A DNA stretch of 64,000 nucleotides from contig CAZZGX010000027.1 of NCBI GenBank assembly GCA_964653715.1, positions 1-64,000 on the forward strand, given 5' to 3'. Positions within the stretch are counted from its first letter, which is position 1. Each line of letters opens with the position of its first letter. Of the stretch, positions 16,109-24,934 are shown piece after piece. Source of the stretch: CAZZGX01 sp964653715 (GTDB taxonomy: Bacteria; Patescibacteriota; Minisyncoccia; Ryanbacterales; GWA2-47-10b). The position numbers were made by a program, and so were the translations under genes. A model generated the notes under the pieces. It saw only the letters and a list, made by a program, of their open reading frames with translations. It searched no databases and was not told the origin of the DNA.

Positions 16109-17782
16109 TTATATTTTACGTTTTATCTTGGCTCGTGGCAATGACGTATCTTTCGCGCGCTTATTTTTAATCGCGGCCTTGATAAATTCGCGAAAAAGTG
16201 GGTGTGGAACAAGCGGCCGTGATAAAAATTCGGGGTGAAATTGAACACCAAGAAAAAATGGGTGCTCTTTGATCTCTGCGATTTCGACTAATTTTTGCTG
16301 GGGATTGATGCCTGAGATGATAAGGCCCTTTTTTTCAAGTCGCCCAAGTAGTTTCGAGTTGACTTCATAGCGATGGCGATGGCGCTCTTTGATTTTTGGA
16401 AGGCTATACGCGCGCTCAGCGATTGTGCCTTTTATAATCCTGCAATCATAGAGCCCAAGACGCATCGAGCCCCCGTAATGTTTTTGAGAAATAAGCGCTT
16501 CTTGCTCAGGAAGGATATCAATAACGGGATAAGGCGTTTTTTTGTCGATCTCGGTTGTATGCGCGTGGGCCATTCGGGCAACATTTCGCGCGAACTCAAC
16601 CACCATAAGCTGCATCCCATAGCAAAGGCCAAAATAGGGTATTTTTTCGTGCCGGCAAAATTCTATAACTTTAATTTTACCCTCAATCCCCCGTCCCCCG
16701 AAACCACCAGGAACTACAATGCCGTCATAAAGTTTTAGATCCTTGAGCGCGCGGGGATTTTTTTCATACTCTTCGGCATCGAGCCAGTGAAGCTCTGGTT
16801 CGCGCTTAAAAAACCATGTAGCATGCTTGAGCGCCTCTATAACGGAAATGTATGAGTCGGCAAGCGAAAAGGAGCCTGTCGAGAAGTATTTCCCGACGAT
16901 GCCAATCTTTACGGTAGACTTTCCCGGCTTGCGGATCACCGTTACCAAGCGGCGCCACTCTTTGAGGTCAGTCTTTTTTTTCTTGAGGCCTAACTTTTTG
17001 AGGACAAGGCCCCCGAGGTTATCTTTTTCAAAATTAAGCGGTACCTCATAGATTGAATCGATGTCGGGTGCTGAGATAATATCCTCTTCGTTGAGATTTG
17101 AGGCGACCGAAAGTTTGCGCTTTCGCGGAAGATCAAGTGGTTCGGAGGCGCGCGCTAAAATGATGTCAGGCTGGATTCCGGCAGCGTTGAGTGTCCGGAC
17201 GGCGTATTGTGTGGGTTTGGTTTTCATCTCGCCAATTTTGTCCGGAATCGGCAAGTAGCTGACCATGACAAAAAGAACGTCTTTTGGATGGCGGAGTTTC
17301 ATCATGCGCGCCGCTTCCAGAAAAAGAAGATTTTGGTACTCCCCTACCGTGCCGCCGATTTCGATTAAAAGAATATCAGCGTGATCTTTTTTCTGCGCGC
17401 GCTCGATCCTAGAGATTATCTCTTCGGGGATGTGGGGTACCACCTCAACGCATTTTCCGTCGTATTCAAGACTGCGTTCTTTTTCAATCACCGACTGATA
17501 CACCATCCCAGTCGTCATGTAATTGACACGAAAGAGCGACCGATTTAAAAAACGTTCGTAATTGCCGATATCCTGATCGCACTCGAGCCCGTCGCTCGTC
17601 ACGAACACCTCTCCGTGCTCAGTAGGATTCATCGTTCCCGCGTCAACGTTAATATAGGGGTCAATTTTCATCGCCGAAACACGAAAACCGTAGGACTGAA
17701 GAATTTTTCCAAGCGATGAGGTGGCAATTCCCTTGCCAATCCCCGACATCACTCCACCCGTTACAAAAATAAACTTGTTCAT
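16109..17782 (-). CDS. pyrG: CTP synthase
   Basis: Makes CTP from UTP, ATP and glutamine. 557 residues, full length. The N-terminal synthetase domain starts FIFVTGGVMSGIGKGIATSSLG (P-loop-like), with MKIDPYINVDAGTMNP and the EVFVTSDGLECDQDIGNYERF segment. The C-terminal class I glutamine amidotransferase domain has the nucleophile Cys in FGLCYGMQ and the His/Glu pair in GVQFHPEF. A short extra tail follows. Its ATG overlaps the rplI stop by 4 nt, so ctp, rplI and pyrG form an operon. Confidence 0.97.
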   Translation of the reverse strand: MNKFIFVTGGVMSGIGKGIATSSLGKILQSYGFRVSAMKIDPYINVDAGTMNPTEHGEVFVTSDGLECDQDIGNYERFLNRSLFRVNYMTTGMVYQSVIEKERSLEYDGKCVEVVPHIPEEIISRIERAQKKDHADILLIEIGGTVGEYQNLLFLEAARMMKLRHPKDVLFVMVSYLPIPDKIGEMKTKPTQYAVRTLNAAGIQPDIILARASEPLDLPRKRKLSVASNLNEEDIISAPDIDSIYEVPLNFEKDNLGGLVLKKLGLKKKKTDLKEWRRLVTVIRKPGKSTVKIGIVGKYFSTGSFSLADSYISVIEALKHATWFFKREPELHWLDAEEYEKNPRALKDLKLYDGIVVPGGFGGRGIEGKIKVIEFCRHEKIPYFGLCYGMQLMVVEFARNVARMAHAHTTEIDKKTPYPVIDILPEQEALISQKHYGGSMRLGLYDCRIIKGTIAERAYSLPKIKERHRHRYEVNSKLLGRLEKKGLIISGINPQQKLVEIAEIKEHPFFLGVQFHPEFLSRPLVPHPLFREFIKAAIKNKRAKDTSLPRAKIKRKI

Positions 17783-18219
17783 ACTGGGTTTATTCTTACA
17801 CGAATAGGAATTTTTTTCTTCCCAAGCCGGATCGTGATCATGTGTTCGCCAGCCGTTTTAAGCGGTAACCCCTCAATTTCTTCATCTTTAATAAAAGAAA
17901 AGCCGGAGCGGTGAAGCAGTAGTGCCGCTTCCTCCTTGGTAAACGCCGCGAATAAATGCCCTTTTTCGTTCACCTTTTTATGTACTTCGAGAGTAACATC
18001 TGAAAGGCGTGTTTCATATTCATAGCGCGCCTCGAGCTTTTTTTCCTTATTTTTTGCAATAGACTCTCGACGCGTTGCCGCGTCATGAATTGAGGATGCG
18101 TCAGCTAACCGTGCCAGCCCTTCTCGGATTAAATAGTTTCTGCCGTAGCCGTCCTTAACCTCGACTACCTCGCCTTTTTGCCCAACCCGGGCGATATCTT
18201 TGAGGAGAAGGACTCTCAT
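17779..18219 (-). CDS. rplI: 50S ribosomal protein L9
   Basis: Large-subunit protein with two globular domains joined by a long helix. 146 residues. The N-terminal signature is MRVLLLKDIARVGQKGEVVEVKDGYGRNYLI, the linker helix runs through AKNKEKKLEARYEYETRL, and the C-terminal domain is kept (GHLFAAFTKEEAALLL). Gene neighbours are unusual for rplI: it lies 1 nt after the ctp protease gene and overlaps pyrG, rather than standing with rpsF, ssb and rpsR. Confidence 0.95.
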   Translation of the reverse strand: MRVLLLKDIARVGQKGEVVEVKDGYGRNYLIREGLARLADASSIHDAATRRESIAKNKEKKLEARYEYETRLSDVTLEVHKKVNEKGHLFAAFTKEEAALLLHRSGFSFIKDEEIEGLPLKTAGEHMITIRLGKKKIPIRVRINPV

Positions 18220-18220
18220 G

Positions 18221-19423
18221 TTAACGAGATCGCAAGTACACTATGGCTTTCTCGAGTACTGGATCCTCGCCGGGCTTTACGTCGTCAGGAACTTTTACTT
18301 CAATGTCAGGCGTAAGTCCTTCTTTAGAAATCGATTTGCCCTTGGGCGTCAGCCACTTGGCGATGGTAATTTTAAGCGATGTATTAGGAGTGATGTCTTC
18401 GAGCTGCTGAACGGAACCTTTGCCAAACGTTTTTTCGCCCATTAAGATGGCCTTTCCGTGCTCCTGCAAGGCACCTGATAAAATTTCGGCAGCCGATGCC
18501 GTACCGCGATCTATGAGTACAACCGTAGGTATGTGCTCAAGCGCACGGTATCCCACACTTCGAAAAATATCAGGTTTTCCCTCGCGATACACTTCCTGTG
18601 CGACCACGTCTCCTTCCGGTAAAAACCAGCTCGCGATATCAACAGCCGAGCTGAAAAATCCTCCTGGATTGTTGCGAAGATCAATGATGAGCTTTTTCGC
18701 ACCCGAATTAAGAAACGTTCGCACCGCATCTCCAAACTCGGGACCCGACTTCTCCGAGAAACTCGCTACGTGAATAATAAATATCCCCTCTTTGGTTTCA
18801 GTAGTAATAATCGGCACTTTAATAACATCACGCATCACCTCCACAACCCGCGGCTTGTCTTCATTGACGCGAAGAATAGTCAATGTAACTTTCGTGCCGC
18901 GTTCTCCCCGGATTTTATGCACCGCCTCATCCAAAGAAAGATCGTTTGTAAATGTATCATCTATTTTTAAAATTTTATCCCCCGCTTTGAGCCCGGCTTT
19001 CTCCGCGGGCGAACCTTTAATCGGGGCAATTACCGTTAGAATTTCCTTACGGACACCGATCTCGGCTCCGATGCCAGAAAATTCACCTTTTATCTCGCTT
19101 TGAAAATCCTGCAGATCAGCGGGTGGAAAAAATGTTGAGTAGGGATCACCAAAGCTTTTCACCATTCCCTCGATAGCTCCCCATACGAGGGCCTGCCGGT
19201 TCACGGGCTCGTCCCCCACATGCTTGGCCTCCATAAGCCTCCAGGCCTTCCAGAATGGCTCGAAATCGACAGAATCGGCCTCTGGCGCGTTTTTGTTGAG
19301 CACGCCTAGAATGTGAGCCACTTCGGGACGCGTCTGATACCCATACAAGGCCCCAAAACTAAAAGAAGCGCCAACGATAACGAACGCAAGCACTATAACA
19401 AAGATAGATTTTCCTCTCGCCAT
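18221..19423 (-). CDS. Carboxy-terminal processing peptidase (S41, CtpA-like)
   Basis: Exported serine protease that cleaves near the C-terminus of envelope substrates. 400 residues: N-terminal signal anchor (IFVIVLAFVIVGASFSFGALYG), a helical region, a PDZ domain (GIGAEIGV through AGLKAGDKILKIDD), and the S41 catalytic domain with nucleophile Ser in GTASAAEIL and general-base Lys in GEKTFGKGSVQ. It is the first gene of the ctp-rplI-pyrG operon; a TAGTAT box ends 6 nt before its ATG. Confidence 0.94.
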   Translation of the reverse strand: MARGKSIFVIVLAFVIVGASFSFGALYGYQTRPEVAHILGVLNKNAPEADSVDFEPFWKAWRLMEAKHVGDEPVNRQALVWGAIEGMVKSFGDPYSTFFPPADLQDFQSEIKGEFSGIGAEIGVRKEILTVIAPIKGSPAEKAGLKAGDKILKIDDTFTNDLSLDEAVHKIRGERGTKVTLTILRVNEDKPRVVEVMRDVIKVPIITTETKEGIFIIHVASFSEKSGPEFGDAVRTFLNSGAKKLIIDLRNNPGGFFSSAVDIASWFLPEGDVVAQEVYREGKPDIFRSVGYRALEHIPTVVLIDRGTASAAEILSGALQEHGKAILMGEKTFGKGSVQQLEDITPNTSLKITIAKWLTPKGKSISKEGLTPDIEVKVPDDVKPGEDPVLEKAIVYLRSR

Positions 19424-19429
19424 GTACGA

Positions 19430-19435
19430 ATACTA
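19430..19435 (-). promoter_or_regulatory. -10 box for the ctp-rplI-pyrG operon
   Basis: On the minus strand TAGTAT ends 6 nt before the ATG at 19423. This again places the transcription start almost at the start codon. Confidence 0.4.
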
Positions 19436-19470
19436 GTATCTCAAATAATTTTATCTGAAGCAAGAAGTCG

Positions 19471-19479
19471 TGGTATGAT
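19471..19479 (+). promoter_or_regulatory. Extended -10 promoter for corA
   Basis: TGG followed by TATGAT (19474-19479) ends 8 nt before the ATG at 19488. The two divergent promoters for ctp and corA share about 60 nt. Confidence 0.5.
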
Positions 19480-19487
19480 TACGGTAT

Positions 19488-20396
19488 ATGGAAAAAGTTG
19501 CCTCGCGGCACGTGACATGGGTGGATGTCGAAAATCCCACGGAAGCTGAAATCAAGATGCTTTCGCTCAAACATATGATCCATCCGCTTGCCGCCCGTGA
19601 AATGCAGATTACCACCTACCGTCCCAAACTAGAGCGCTATGAAGAGCATCTCTATCTTGTCCTTCACTTTCCCGTATTTGAACCAAAAGCAAGCTCGAGT
19701 CAAAGCCGCGAAATTGATTTTTTAATTTTTCCCTACACACTTGTAACCGTCCACTACGAACCAATCCCGCAGCTCGATGATTATCAAAAACTTCTCGCCG
19801 AACATGAAGCAATTCGGGAACGGACGTTTGGCTCCTCAAGCGGCCACCTGCTCTACAACATCATCAGCCAGCTCTTCGCGGTTTCACGCAAAGATCTCGA
19901 CTTCATAGAATCCAAAATCAAAAATATCGAGGAACGCGTGTTTAATGGAGACGGGCGGGTGCTACGTGAAATTGCCCTCTTGCGCAGAGACATCCTCAAT
20001 TTTCAGAAAGCGTTGAAACCGCAACAAACCGTACTCGATTCGCTTGAAGAGCACGGCAAACAGTTTTTTGGTCAAGACATGAAACCTTATTTCAGCGATA
20101 TTAAGGGCGCCTACATACAGATCTGGAACTCGGTTGAAAATTTGAGGGAAACGCTGGACACGCTTTATGAAACCATTACTTCACTTATCGCCTCAAATAC
20201 CAATGAAATTATTAAAACGCTCACCGTTTTTACTCTTGTCGTCATGCCAATCTCGCTGATTGCGTTTATTTTTTCTATGGATATTCCCGGCGTCCCGCTC
20301 AAAAATAACCCTAATGCTTTCTGGATTGTAACGAGCAGTATGATTGGGCTCTCATTGATCATCTATAACATTTTCAAACAAAAGAAATGGCTCTAG
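19488..20396 (+). CDS. corA: CorA-family divalent cation transporter with altered GMN motif
   Basis: Pentameric membrane channel for Mg2+ or a related divalent ion. 302 residues: large cytoplasmic N-terminal domain with the long stalk helix (RDILNFQKALKPQQTVLDSL), then two C-terminal membrane helices (TLTVFTLVVMPISLIAFIF and AFWIVTSSMIGLSLIIYNIF) and a positively charged end KQKKWL. The signature GMN at the end of the first helix is replaced by SMD (about residues 263-265), so the selectivity filter differs from classical CorA. ATG 19488 lies 8 nt after a -10 box. Its end overlaps cysS by 10 nt. Confidence 0.88.
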   Translation: MEKVASRHVTWVDVENPTEAEIKMLSLKHMIHPLAAREMQITTYRPKLERYEEHLYLVLHFPVFEPKASSSQSREIDFLIFPYTLVTVHYEPIPQLDDYQKLLAEHEAIRERTFGSSSGHLLYNIISQLFAVSRKDLDFIESKIKNIEERVFNGDGRVLREIALLRRDILNFQKALKPQQTVLDSLEEHGKQFFGQDMKPYFSDIKGAYIQIWNSVENLRETLDTLYETITSLIASNTNEIIKTLTVFTLVVMPISLIAFIFSMDIPGVPLKNNPNAFWIVTSSMIGLSLIIYNIFKQKKWL

Positions 20397-21757
20397 TGTT
20401 GTTCAACACTCTTTCAAGAAAGAAAGAGAAATTTAATGTTCCCAAATTCCGTTCTGTCAAGCTCTATACCTGCGGGCCGACCGTATATCGTTCGCAACAT
20501 ATCGGAAATTATCGTACCTATATTTTTGAAGATATTCTCAAACGGACCCTACTGCTCAACGGATACCGCGTACATCACATTACAAACGTCACTGATGTCG
20601 GGCACTTAACGTCTGATGATGACACGGGAAAGGATAAAATCGAAAATGAAGCGCGCCGTATCCATAAAAATGCTTGGGACATTGCGAGACAATTCGAAAA
20701 CGAATTTAAAAGCGACTCACGGGCGCTCAATATCCTCCCCCCTCAAAAATATGTCCGCGCCACCGATCACATCGTCGAACAGATTGCACTTATTAAAAAA
20801 TTGGAGTCAAAAGGATATGTATACACAACAGGAGACGGTTTATACTTTGATACTTCAAAAGTGAAAAATTATGGGGCACTCGCTGGGCGAGCTGCCGCGA
20901 GCACACGCGAGGGCTCTCGAGTAGAGATACGAAAAAAACGTCATGCGATGGATTTTGCGCTCTGGAAATTCTCTCCTGCTAGCGAGAAAAAACAAATGGA
21001 ATGGTCCTCTCCGTGGGGCATCGGCTTTCCGGGGTGGCATATCGAGTGTTCCGCGATGAGCATGAAATATCTCGGCCCGACGCTCGATATCCACGCGGGA
21101 GGTACCGACCACATACAAATTCACCATCCCAATGAAATCGCGCAATCAGAAGCCGTAACTGGTAAAATATTTTCCCGTTTTTGGATGCACGGCGCGTTTC
21201 TTACGATCAAGGGAAGTAAAATGGCAAAATCCTCGCCCGAAACAAACCTGACGCTTGAGATGCTCCGGGAACACGCTTTTGATCCTCTTGATTTTCGATA
21301 TCTCACGCTCGGAACACATTATCGTAAACCCCTATCATTTAGCTGGGAAGCGCTGCGAGGGGCTCGTAATTCGCGGCTTAAACTCTTGGCTTCGTATAAA
21401 AATTTAAAAAAGCAAAAAGGCGCAAAAGACTCGATATTGAAAAAGGTCGTCCTCAAAGAACTCTCGGACGATTTGAATGCGCCAAAAGCACTCTCTTCTC
21501 TTTGGAAATACCACGAAAACATTTCGCAACACGCGGTTCTCTCTATAGACCATGCGTTTGGACTTGGTTTCAAAAAAGAATCAGAGAAAATCCGAAATCG
21601 AGTAATTCCTAATACAATAACAATCCTAGTTCAGGAACGAGAACGGTATCGCAAGGGAAAAAAATGGCAGAAGGCTGATCGCATCCGCCAAAAAATTGTA
21701 AAGGAGGGTTATACCATTGAGGATACCCCGTCCGGACCGTTCGTACACAAGATATAA
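20387..21757 (+). CDS. cysS: Cysteinyl-tRNA synthetase
   Basis: Class I synthetase for tRNA-Cys. 456 residues. The zinc-site Cys in KLYTCGPTVY, the HIGH-like motif SQHIGNYRTYIFEDIL, the other zinc ligands in GWHIECSAM and GGTDHIQIHHPNE, and the KMSKS-like sequence GSKMAKS are all visible. The C-terminal DALR-type helical domain ends in RKGKKWQKADRIRQKIVKEGYTIEDTPSGP, typical for CysRS. It begins within the last codons of corA. Confidence 0.97.
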   Translation: MALVLFNTLSRKKEKFNVPKFRSVKLYTCGPTVYRSQHIGNYRTYIFEDILKRTLLLNGYRVHHITNVTDVGHLTSDDDTGKDKIENEARRIHKNAWDIARQFENEFKSDSRALNILPPQKYVRATDHIVEQIALIKKLESKGYVYTTGDGLYFDTSKVKNYGALAGRAAASTREGSRVEIRKKRHAMDFALWKFSPASEKKQMEWSSPWGIGFPGWHIECSAMSMKYLGPTLDIHAGGTDHIQIHHPNEIAQSEAVTGKIFSRFWMHGAFLTIKGSKMAKSSPETNLTLEMLREHAFDPLDFRYLTLGTHYRKPLSFSWEALRGARNSRLKLLASYKNLKKQKGAKDSILKKVVLKELSDDLNAPKALSSLWKYHENISQHAVLSIDHAFGLGFKKESEKIRNRVIPNTITILVQERERYRKGKKWQKADRIRQKIVKEGYTIEDTPSGPFVHKI

Positions 21758-21779
21758 AGCTTTTCTAAACAAAAATTGG

Positions 21780-21809
21780 TTGCTACACCTTTGCACGTTC
21801 GGGTAGCAT
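21780..21809 (+). promoter_or_regulatory. Promoter for dnaB-recR
   Basis: TTGCTA (21780-21785), 18-nt spacer, TAGCAT (21804-21809). The ATG at 21816 begins 7 nt after the -10 box, which would make the dnaB message leaderless. Confidence 0.5.
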
Positions 21810-21815
21810 AGTACT

Positions 21816-23153
21816 ATGCCCGATCCGCTAAAAATTCCTCCTCATTCCAAAGAAGCAGAAATGGCCGTCTTGGGATCAGTGATGATCGACCGAAACGCGA
21901 TTACGCGCGTGGTCGATATTTTGCTGCCGGATGATTTTTATCACAATGAACACGGCATCATTTGGACGACTATGATGAATCTATTCGATAAAAGCGCTCC
22001 GCTTGATATTCTTGCTGTTCAAGGACATCTCACCGAGCGCGGACTTCTTGAACGCGCAGGCAACGCGAGCTATCTCGCAACCCTCGTCAATTCAGTCGCG
22101 AGCGCTGGAAGTATCACTCACTACGCTGAAATCGTGAAAAAAAAGCGGGTGTTGAGGGATCTTATTACATCCGCGCACCACATTGGCGATCTTGGTTATC
22201 AGGAAGGAGAAGATATTGAACTCTTGCTCGACGAAGCGGAACGAAAAATATTTTCAATTTCCCAGCATTCCCTTCGTCAACGCTTCGCGCCTGTTCGCGA
22301 CGCGCTCACGGAAGCATGGGAACGAATCGACATGCTTCACAAAGGCAAAGGAACGCTCCGCGGTGTGCCGACCGGATTTGAAAAACTAGATAATATTTTA
22401 TCGGGACTTCAAAAATCAGACCTCGTCGTGCTTGCCGCGCGTCCATCGCTCGGGAAAACCGCGTTGGCGCTTGATATCGTGCGCAACGCCGCCGTCAATC
22501 ACAAAATTCCGGTTGCTATTTTTTCGCTTGAAATGTCAACCCAGCAACTCGTTGATCGTTTCATCGCGGCAGAAGCCCATGTGGATCTCTGGAAACTCCG
22601 CACGGGAAACCTCTCGGAAACCTCAAATGATTTCCAGAGAATCAACGACGCGCTTTCGCGCCTTGCCGAGGCCCCAATCTATATTGATGACGCAGCTACG
22701 AGCTCGGTTCTTCAGATGCGTGCGATGGCGCGACGGCTACAAGCTGAAGTCCCGCTCGGTCTTATTGTCGTCGATTATCTGCAGCTCATGCAGCCCCGAC
22801 AGATTTCTGACAGTATGGTCCAGCAAATCACTGAGATCTCGCGCTCGCTCAAGCAACTAGCACGCGAGCTTGATGTGCCCGTGCTTGCGCTTTCGCAGCT
22901 TTCGCGCGCGGTTGAGCAACGTCATCCTCCCATTCCAAGGCTGTCGGATCTTCGAGAATCCGGATCTATTGAGCAGGACGCTGACGTGGTCATGTTTATT
23001 TATCGGGAAGATAAAGTAAAACGAGATTCAAATCGTCCGAATATCGCGGAGATTTTAGTAGAAAAACACCGCAACGGGCCTACCGGACGAACAGAGCTCT
23101 ATTTCAACGCCGAGAAAGTTAGTTTTTCCTCGCTTGATGAAACCTTTATATAA
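21816..23153 (+). CDS. dnaB: Replicative DNA helicase
   Basis: Hexameric 5'-3' helicase of the replication fork. 445 residues. The N-terminal DnaB domain starts IPPHSKEAEMAVLGSVMID; the RecA-like C-terminal domain has Walker A ARPSLGKTALALDI, Walker B region LIVVDYLQLM, the ALSQLSRAVEQR segment and the arginine-finger region LRESGSIEQDADVV. No intein is present. It starts 7 nt after a -10 box and is followed after 1 nt by recR. Confidence 0.97.
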   Translation: MPDPLKIPPHSKEAEMAVLGSVMIDRNAITRVVDILLPDDFYHNEHGIIWTTMMNLFDKSAPLDILAVQGHLTERGLLERAGNASYLATLVNSVASAGSITHYAEIVKKKRVLRDLITSAHHIGDLGYQEGEDIELLLDEAERKIFSISQHSLRQRFAPVRDALTEAWERIDMLHKGKGTLRGVPTGFEKLDNILSGLQKSDLVVLAARPSLGKTALALDIVRNAAVNHKIPVAIFSLEMSTQQLVDRFIAAEAHVDLWKLRTGNLSETSNDFQRINDALSRLAEAPIYIDDAATSSVLQMRAMARRLQAEVPLGLIVVDYLQLMQPRQISDSMVQQITEISRSLKQLARELDVPVLALSQLSRAVEQRHPPIPRLSDLRESGSIEQDADVVMFIYREDKVKRDSNRPNIAEILVEKHRNGPTGRTELYFNAEKVSFSSLDETFI

Positions 23154-23154
23154 C

Positions 23155-23772
23155 ATGCACCCCGATCCAATACAAAAAATCATAGAATACTTCATGCGGC
23201 TCCCGGGCATTGGCCCGCGCCAAGCGTCTCGCTTTGCCTATACGTTGCTCGATGAGGATAAAAGGACAATCGAGGGCTTTGGAAACGCGCTTAAGGATCT
23301 TGAAAAACACGTCGGTCGCTGTAGCGAGTGTTTCCGAAGTATTACGAAAAAAAATGGCGAAGAAATATGCGCCGCGTGTAGTGTCGAATCGCTCACCGCC
23401 ATTTTAGTGGTCGAAAAAGATCAGGATCTCGAAACAATTGCCAAGAGCGGCATTTGGGAGGGCGCGTATCATGTACTTGGCGGCACTATCTCGCTTCTTA
23501 ACGAAAAAACACGTGTTACCGAACGAATTCGAACTCTCTATGAACGCCTTGAAAGGCGACTTAAGAAAAAAAATTCCATAGAGATTGTACTCGCGACATC
23601 GGCAACGACAGAGGGTGATTCGACGGCACTCTACATAGAGCGGGTGCTTGAGCCTTTCACGAAGGAGAAGAAAATAACCTTGTCGCGTCTCGGAAGAGGC
23701 ATCTCCACGGGGACTGAGATGGAGTACGCTGACCCGCAAACCTTAAAAAATGCCTTTAAAAACAGAAAATAA
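23155..23772 (+). CDS. recR: Recombination mediator RecR
   Basis: Toroidal DNA-binding protein of the RecFOR gap-repair pathway. 205 residues. It has the N-terminal helix-hairpin-helix (RLPGIGPRQASRFAY), a four-Cys zinc finger (CSECFRSI...CAACS), a Toprim domain (AILVVEKDQDLETIA) and the C-terminal TRLGRGISTGTEMEYAD-type end (here SRLGRGISTG), all in the normal order. ATG 23155 follows the dnaB stop by 1 nt; a longer frame starting in dnaB is not needed for the fold. Confidence 0.96.
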   Translation: MHPDPIQKIIEYFMRLPGIGPRQASRFAYTLLDEDKRTIEGFGNALKDLEKHVGRCSECFRSITKKNGEEICAACSVESLTAILVVEKDQDLETIAKSGIWEGAYHVLGGTISLLNEKTRVTERIRTLYERLERRLKKKNSIEIVLATSATTEGDSTALYIERVLEPFTKEKKITLSRLGRGISTGTEMEYADPQTLKNAFKNRK

Positions 23773-23829
23773 AAACATCTTTACATTCTTTTTTTACGGT
23801 GTAGAAATAAATAAGACGTGGAGGGAGGA

Positions 23830-24105
23830 ATGACAAAGCTCGACATTACGTTGAGTGCAGACAAAGAACTCCAATCCATATGCTGTAAAAGACAAGTAGA
23901 TCAAGTGAGTCGTACGATCCTTGATATCGCGAGTGACCCATTTATGCGTGAGACACGGGATCTCGAAAATAATCCGGGAGTGCGGTATATCGCGGTTGAG
24001 AACTTTTATATATTATATTATGTAGCCGAATCTGCGGGAGAGGACAAGCCCCGCCTAGTCAGTATTATGGGAGTTCTCAACGGCCCCTATCATCCACTTC
24101 ACTAA
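23830..24105 (+). CDS. ParE/RelE-like small protein, no partner seen
   Basis: 91-residue protein. The C-terminal half, with DLENNPGVRYIAVENFYILYYV followed by a strand and the ending GVLNGPYHP, resembles the beta-sheet of ParE/RelE toxins (which typically read LRxFxVGxYRILYxVDD...VLHGxRD). The resemblance is by pattern only. ATG 23830 is chosen over GTG 23818 because GGAGG lies 5 nt ahead of it. No antitoxin-like gene adjoins, so either it acts alone, its antitoxin is elsewhere, or it is a non-toxin relative. It stands between recR and a secreted protein gene and has its own terminator, as befits an accessory cassette. Confidence 0.55.
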   Translation: MTKLDITLSADKELQSICCKRQVDQVSRTILDIASDPFMRETRDLENNPGVRYIAVENFYILYYVAESAGEDKPRLVSIMGVLNGPYHPLH

Positions 24106-24129
24106 AGACCGGACCACGGTCTTTTTTTT
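24105..24129 (+). terminator. Rho-independent terminator after the ParE-like gene
   Basis: AAGACCG (24105-24111) pairs with CGGTCTT (24117-24123) around a 5-nt loop, followed by a T run to 24129. The stem begins at the end of the stop codon. Confidence 0.8.
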
Positions 24130-24193
24130 CGACAAAAACCGTAATACGTGTTAGAGTCCTGGATAGAAAACCTACGACAGGAGGACAAACAGA

Positions 24194-24805
24194 ATGACCC
24201 GCACGCTTGTCGCCGCACTTGCTCTTTTCATCATCGCCACCAGTTCACATGCTCTTGTCCTTTGCACATCTTCGCGCGGTACCGAAACAATCCGTATTCG
24301 AAATGTATGCTCGAAAAACGAACTACAACTCGACCCCGTTGCTCTCGGGCTTCAAGGACCAAAAGGTGACCCGGGTATCAACCCGATACCCTGTGCTTCG
24401 CAAATTGGCAACGAAGTATACTTCGAAGAATGTAACGTAAACATTCGAAACGGGAGTGGTGCTACGGATGGAGTACTGAATGGTTTAGGTAATTTGGTAA
24501 TTGGCTACAACGAGGACCTAAATAATCATAGTGTTCGAACGGGTTCTCATAATATTGTTGTGGGGAGTAACCACTCATATTCGAGTTTTGGTGGACTGGT
24601 TTCTGGTGCCTGGAACACAGTCAGCGGTCCAGCAAGCTCAGTTATTGGTGGCTATCAAAATATCGCCAGTGGCTGCGCATCTTCTATCACCGGCGGAAAT
24701 GGCAATTTAGCCCAAGGATGCTATTCATCTGTCAGTGGTGGGCATGAACGGTCTGTCTACGAAACTAGCAACTGGGCCGCTGGTAATCTCTTCGAACCAA
24801 ATTAG
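24194..24805 (+). CDS. Secreted protein with collagen-like and YadA-head-like repeats
   Basis: 203-residue exported protein. Signal peptide at the start (TRTLVAALALFIIATSSHA), two Cys-containing strands, one short collagen-type stretch (GPKGDPG), then repeats of the YadA-head/Hep_Hag type: motifs such as SVIGGYQNIASG, SITGGNGNLAQG and SVSGGHE, spaced by about 14 residues. These repeats form left-handed trimeric beta-rolls in trimeric autotransporter adhesins. No membrane anchor or pilin motif follows, so it may be released or shell-associated. A GGAGG lies 9 nt upstream of the ATG. It has its own terminator. Function unknown; surface adhesion is an inference. Confidence 0.72.
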   Translation: MTRTLVAALALFIIATSSHALVLCTSSRGTETIRIRNVCSKNELQLDPVALGLQGPKGDPGINPIPCASQIGNEVYFEECNVNIRNGSGATDGVLNGLGNLVIGYNEDLNNHSVRTGSHNIVVGSNHSYSSFGGLVSGAWNTVSGPASSVIGGYQNIASGCASSITGGNGNLAQGCYSSVSGGHERSVYETSNWAAGNLFEPN

Positions 24806-24819
24806 TTACACAACTTCAC

Positions 24820-24851
24820 GCCCCTCGCAAACCAGCGATGGGCTTTTTTTA
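24820..24851 (+). terminator. Rho-independent terminator after the secreted repeat protein
   Basis: GCCCCTCGC (24820-24828) pairs with GCGATGGGC (24835-24843) with one mismatch, followed by seven T. Confidence 0.8.
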
Positions 24852-24882
24852 TTCAATTGATTAGTTTTTCTGTCTTAACAAA

Positions 24883-24909
24883 ATAAAAAAACCTCCCTGA
24901 GGGGAGGTT
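24883..24909 (-). terminator. Rho-independent terminator of the paralogue pair
   Basis: AACCTCCC/GGGAGGTT stem (24890-24897 with 24902-24909), loop of 4 nt, followed on the minus strand by a U run. It ends the transcript of the gene at 24935. Confidence 0.8.
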
Positions 24910-24934
24910 CGTTCCGACTTTGTTTTCTTCTGTT

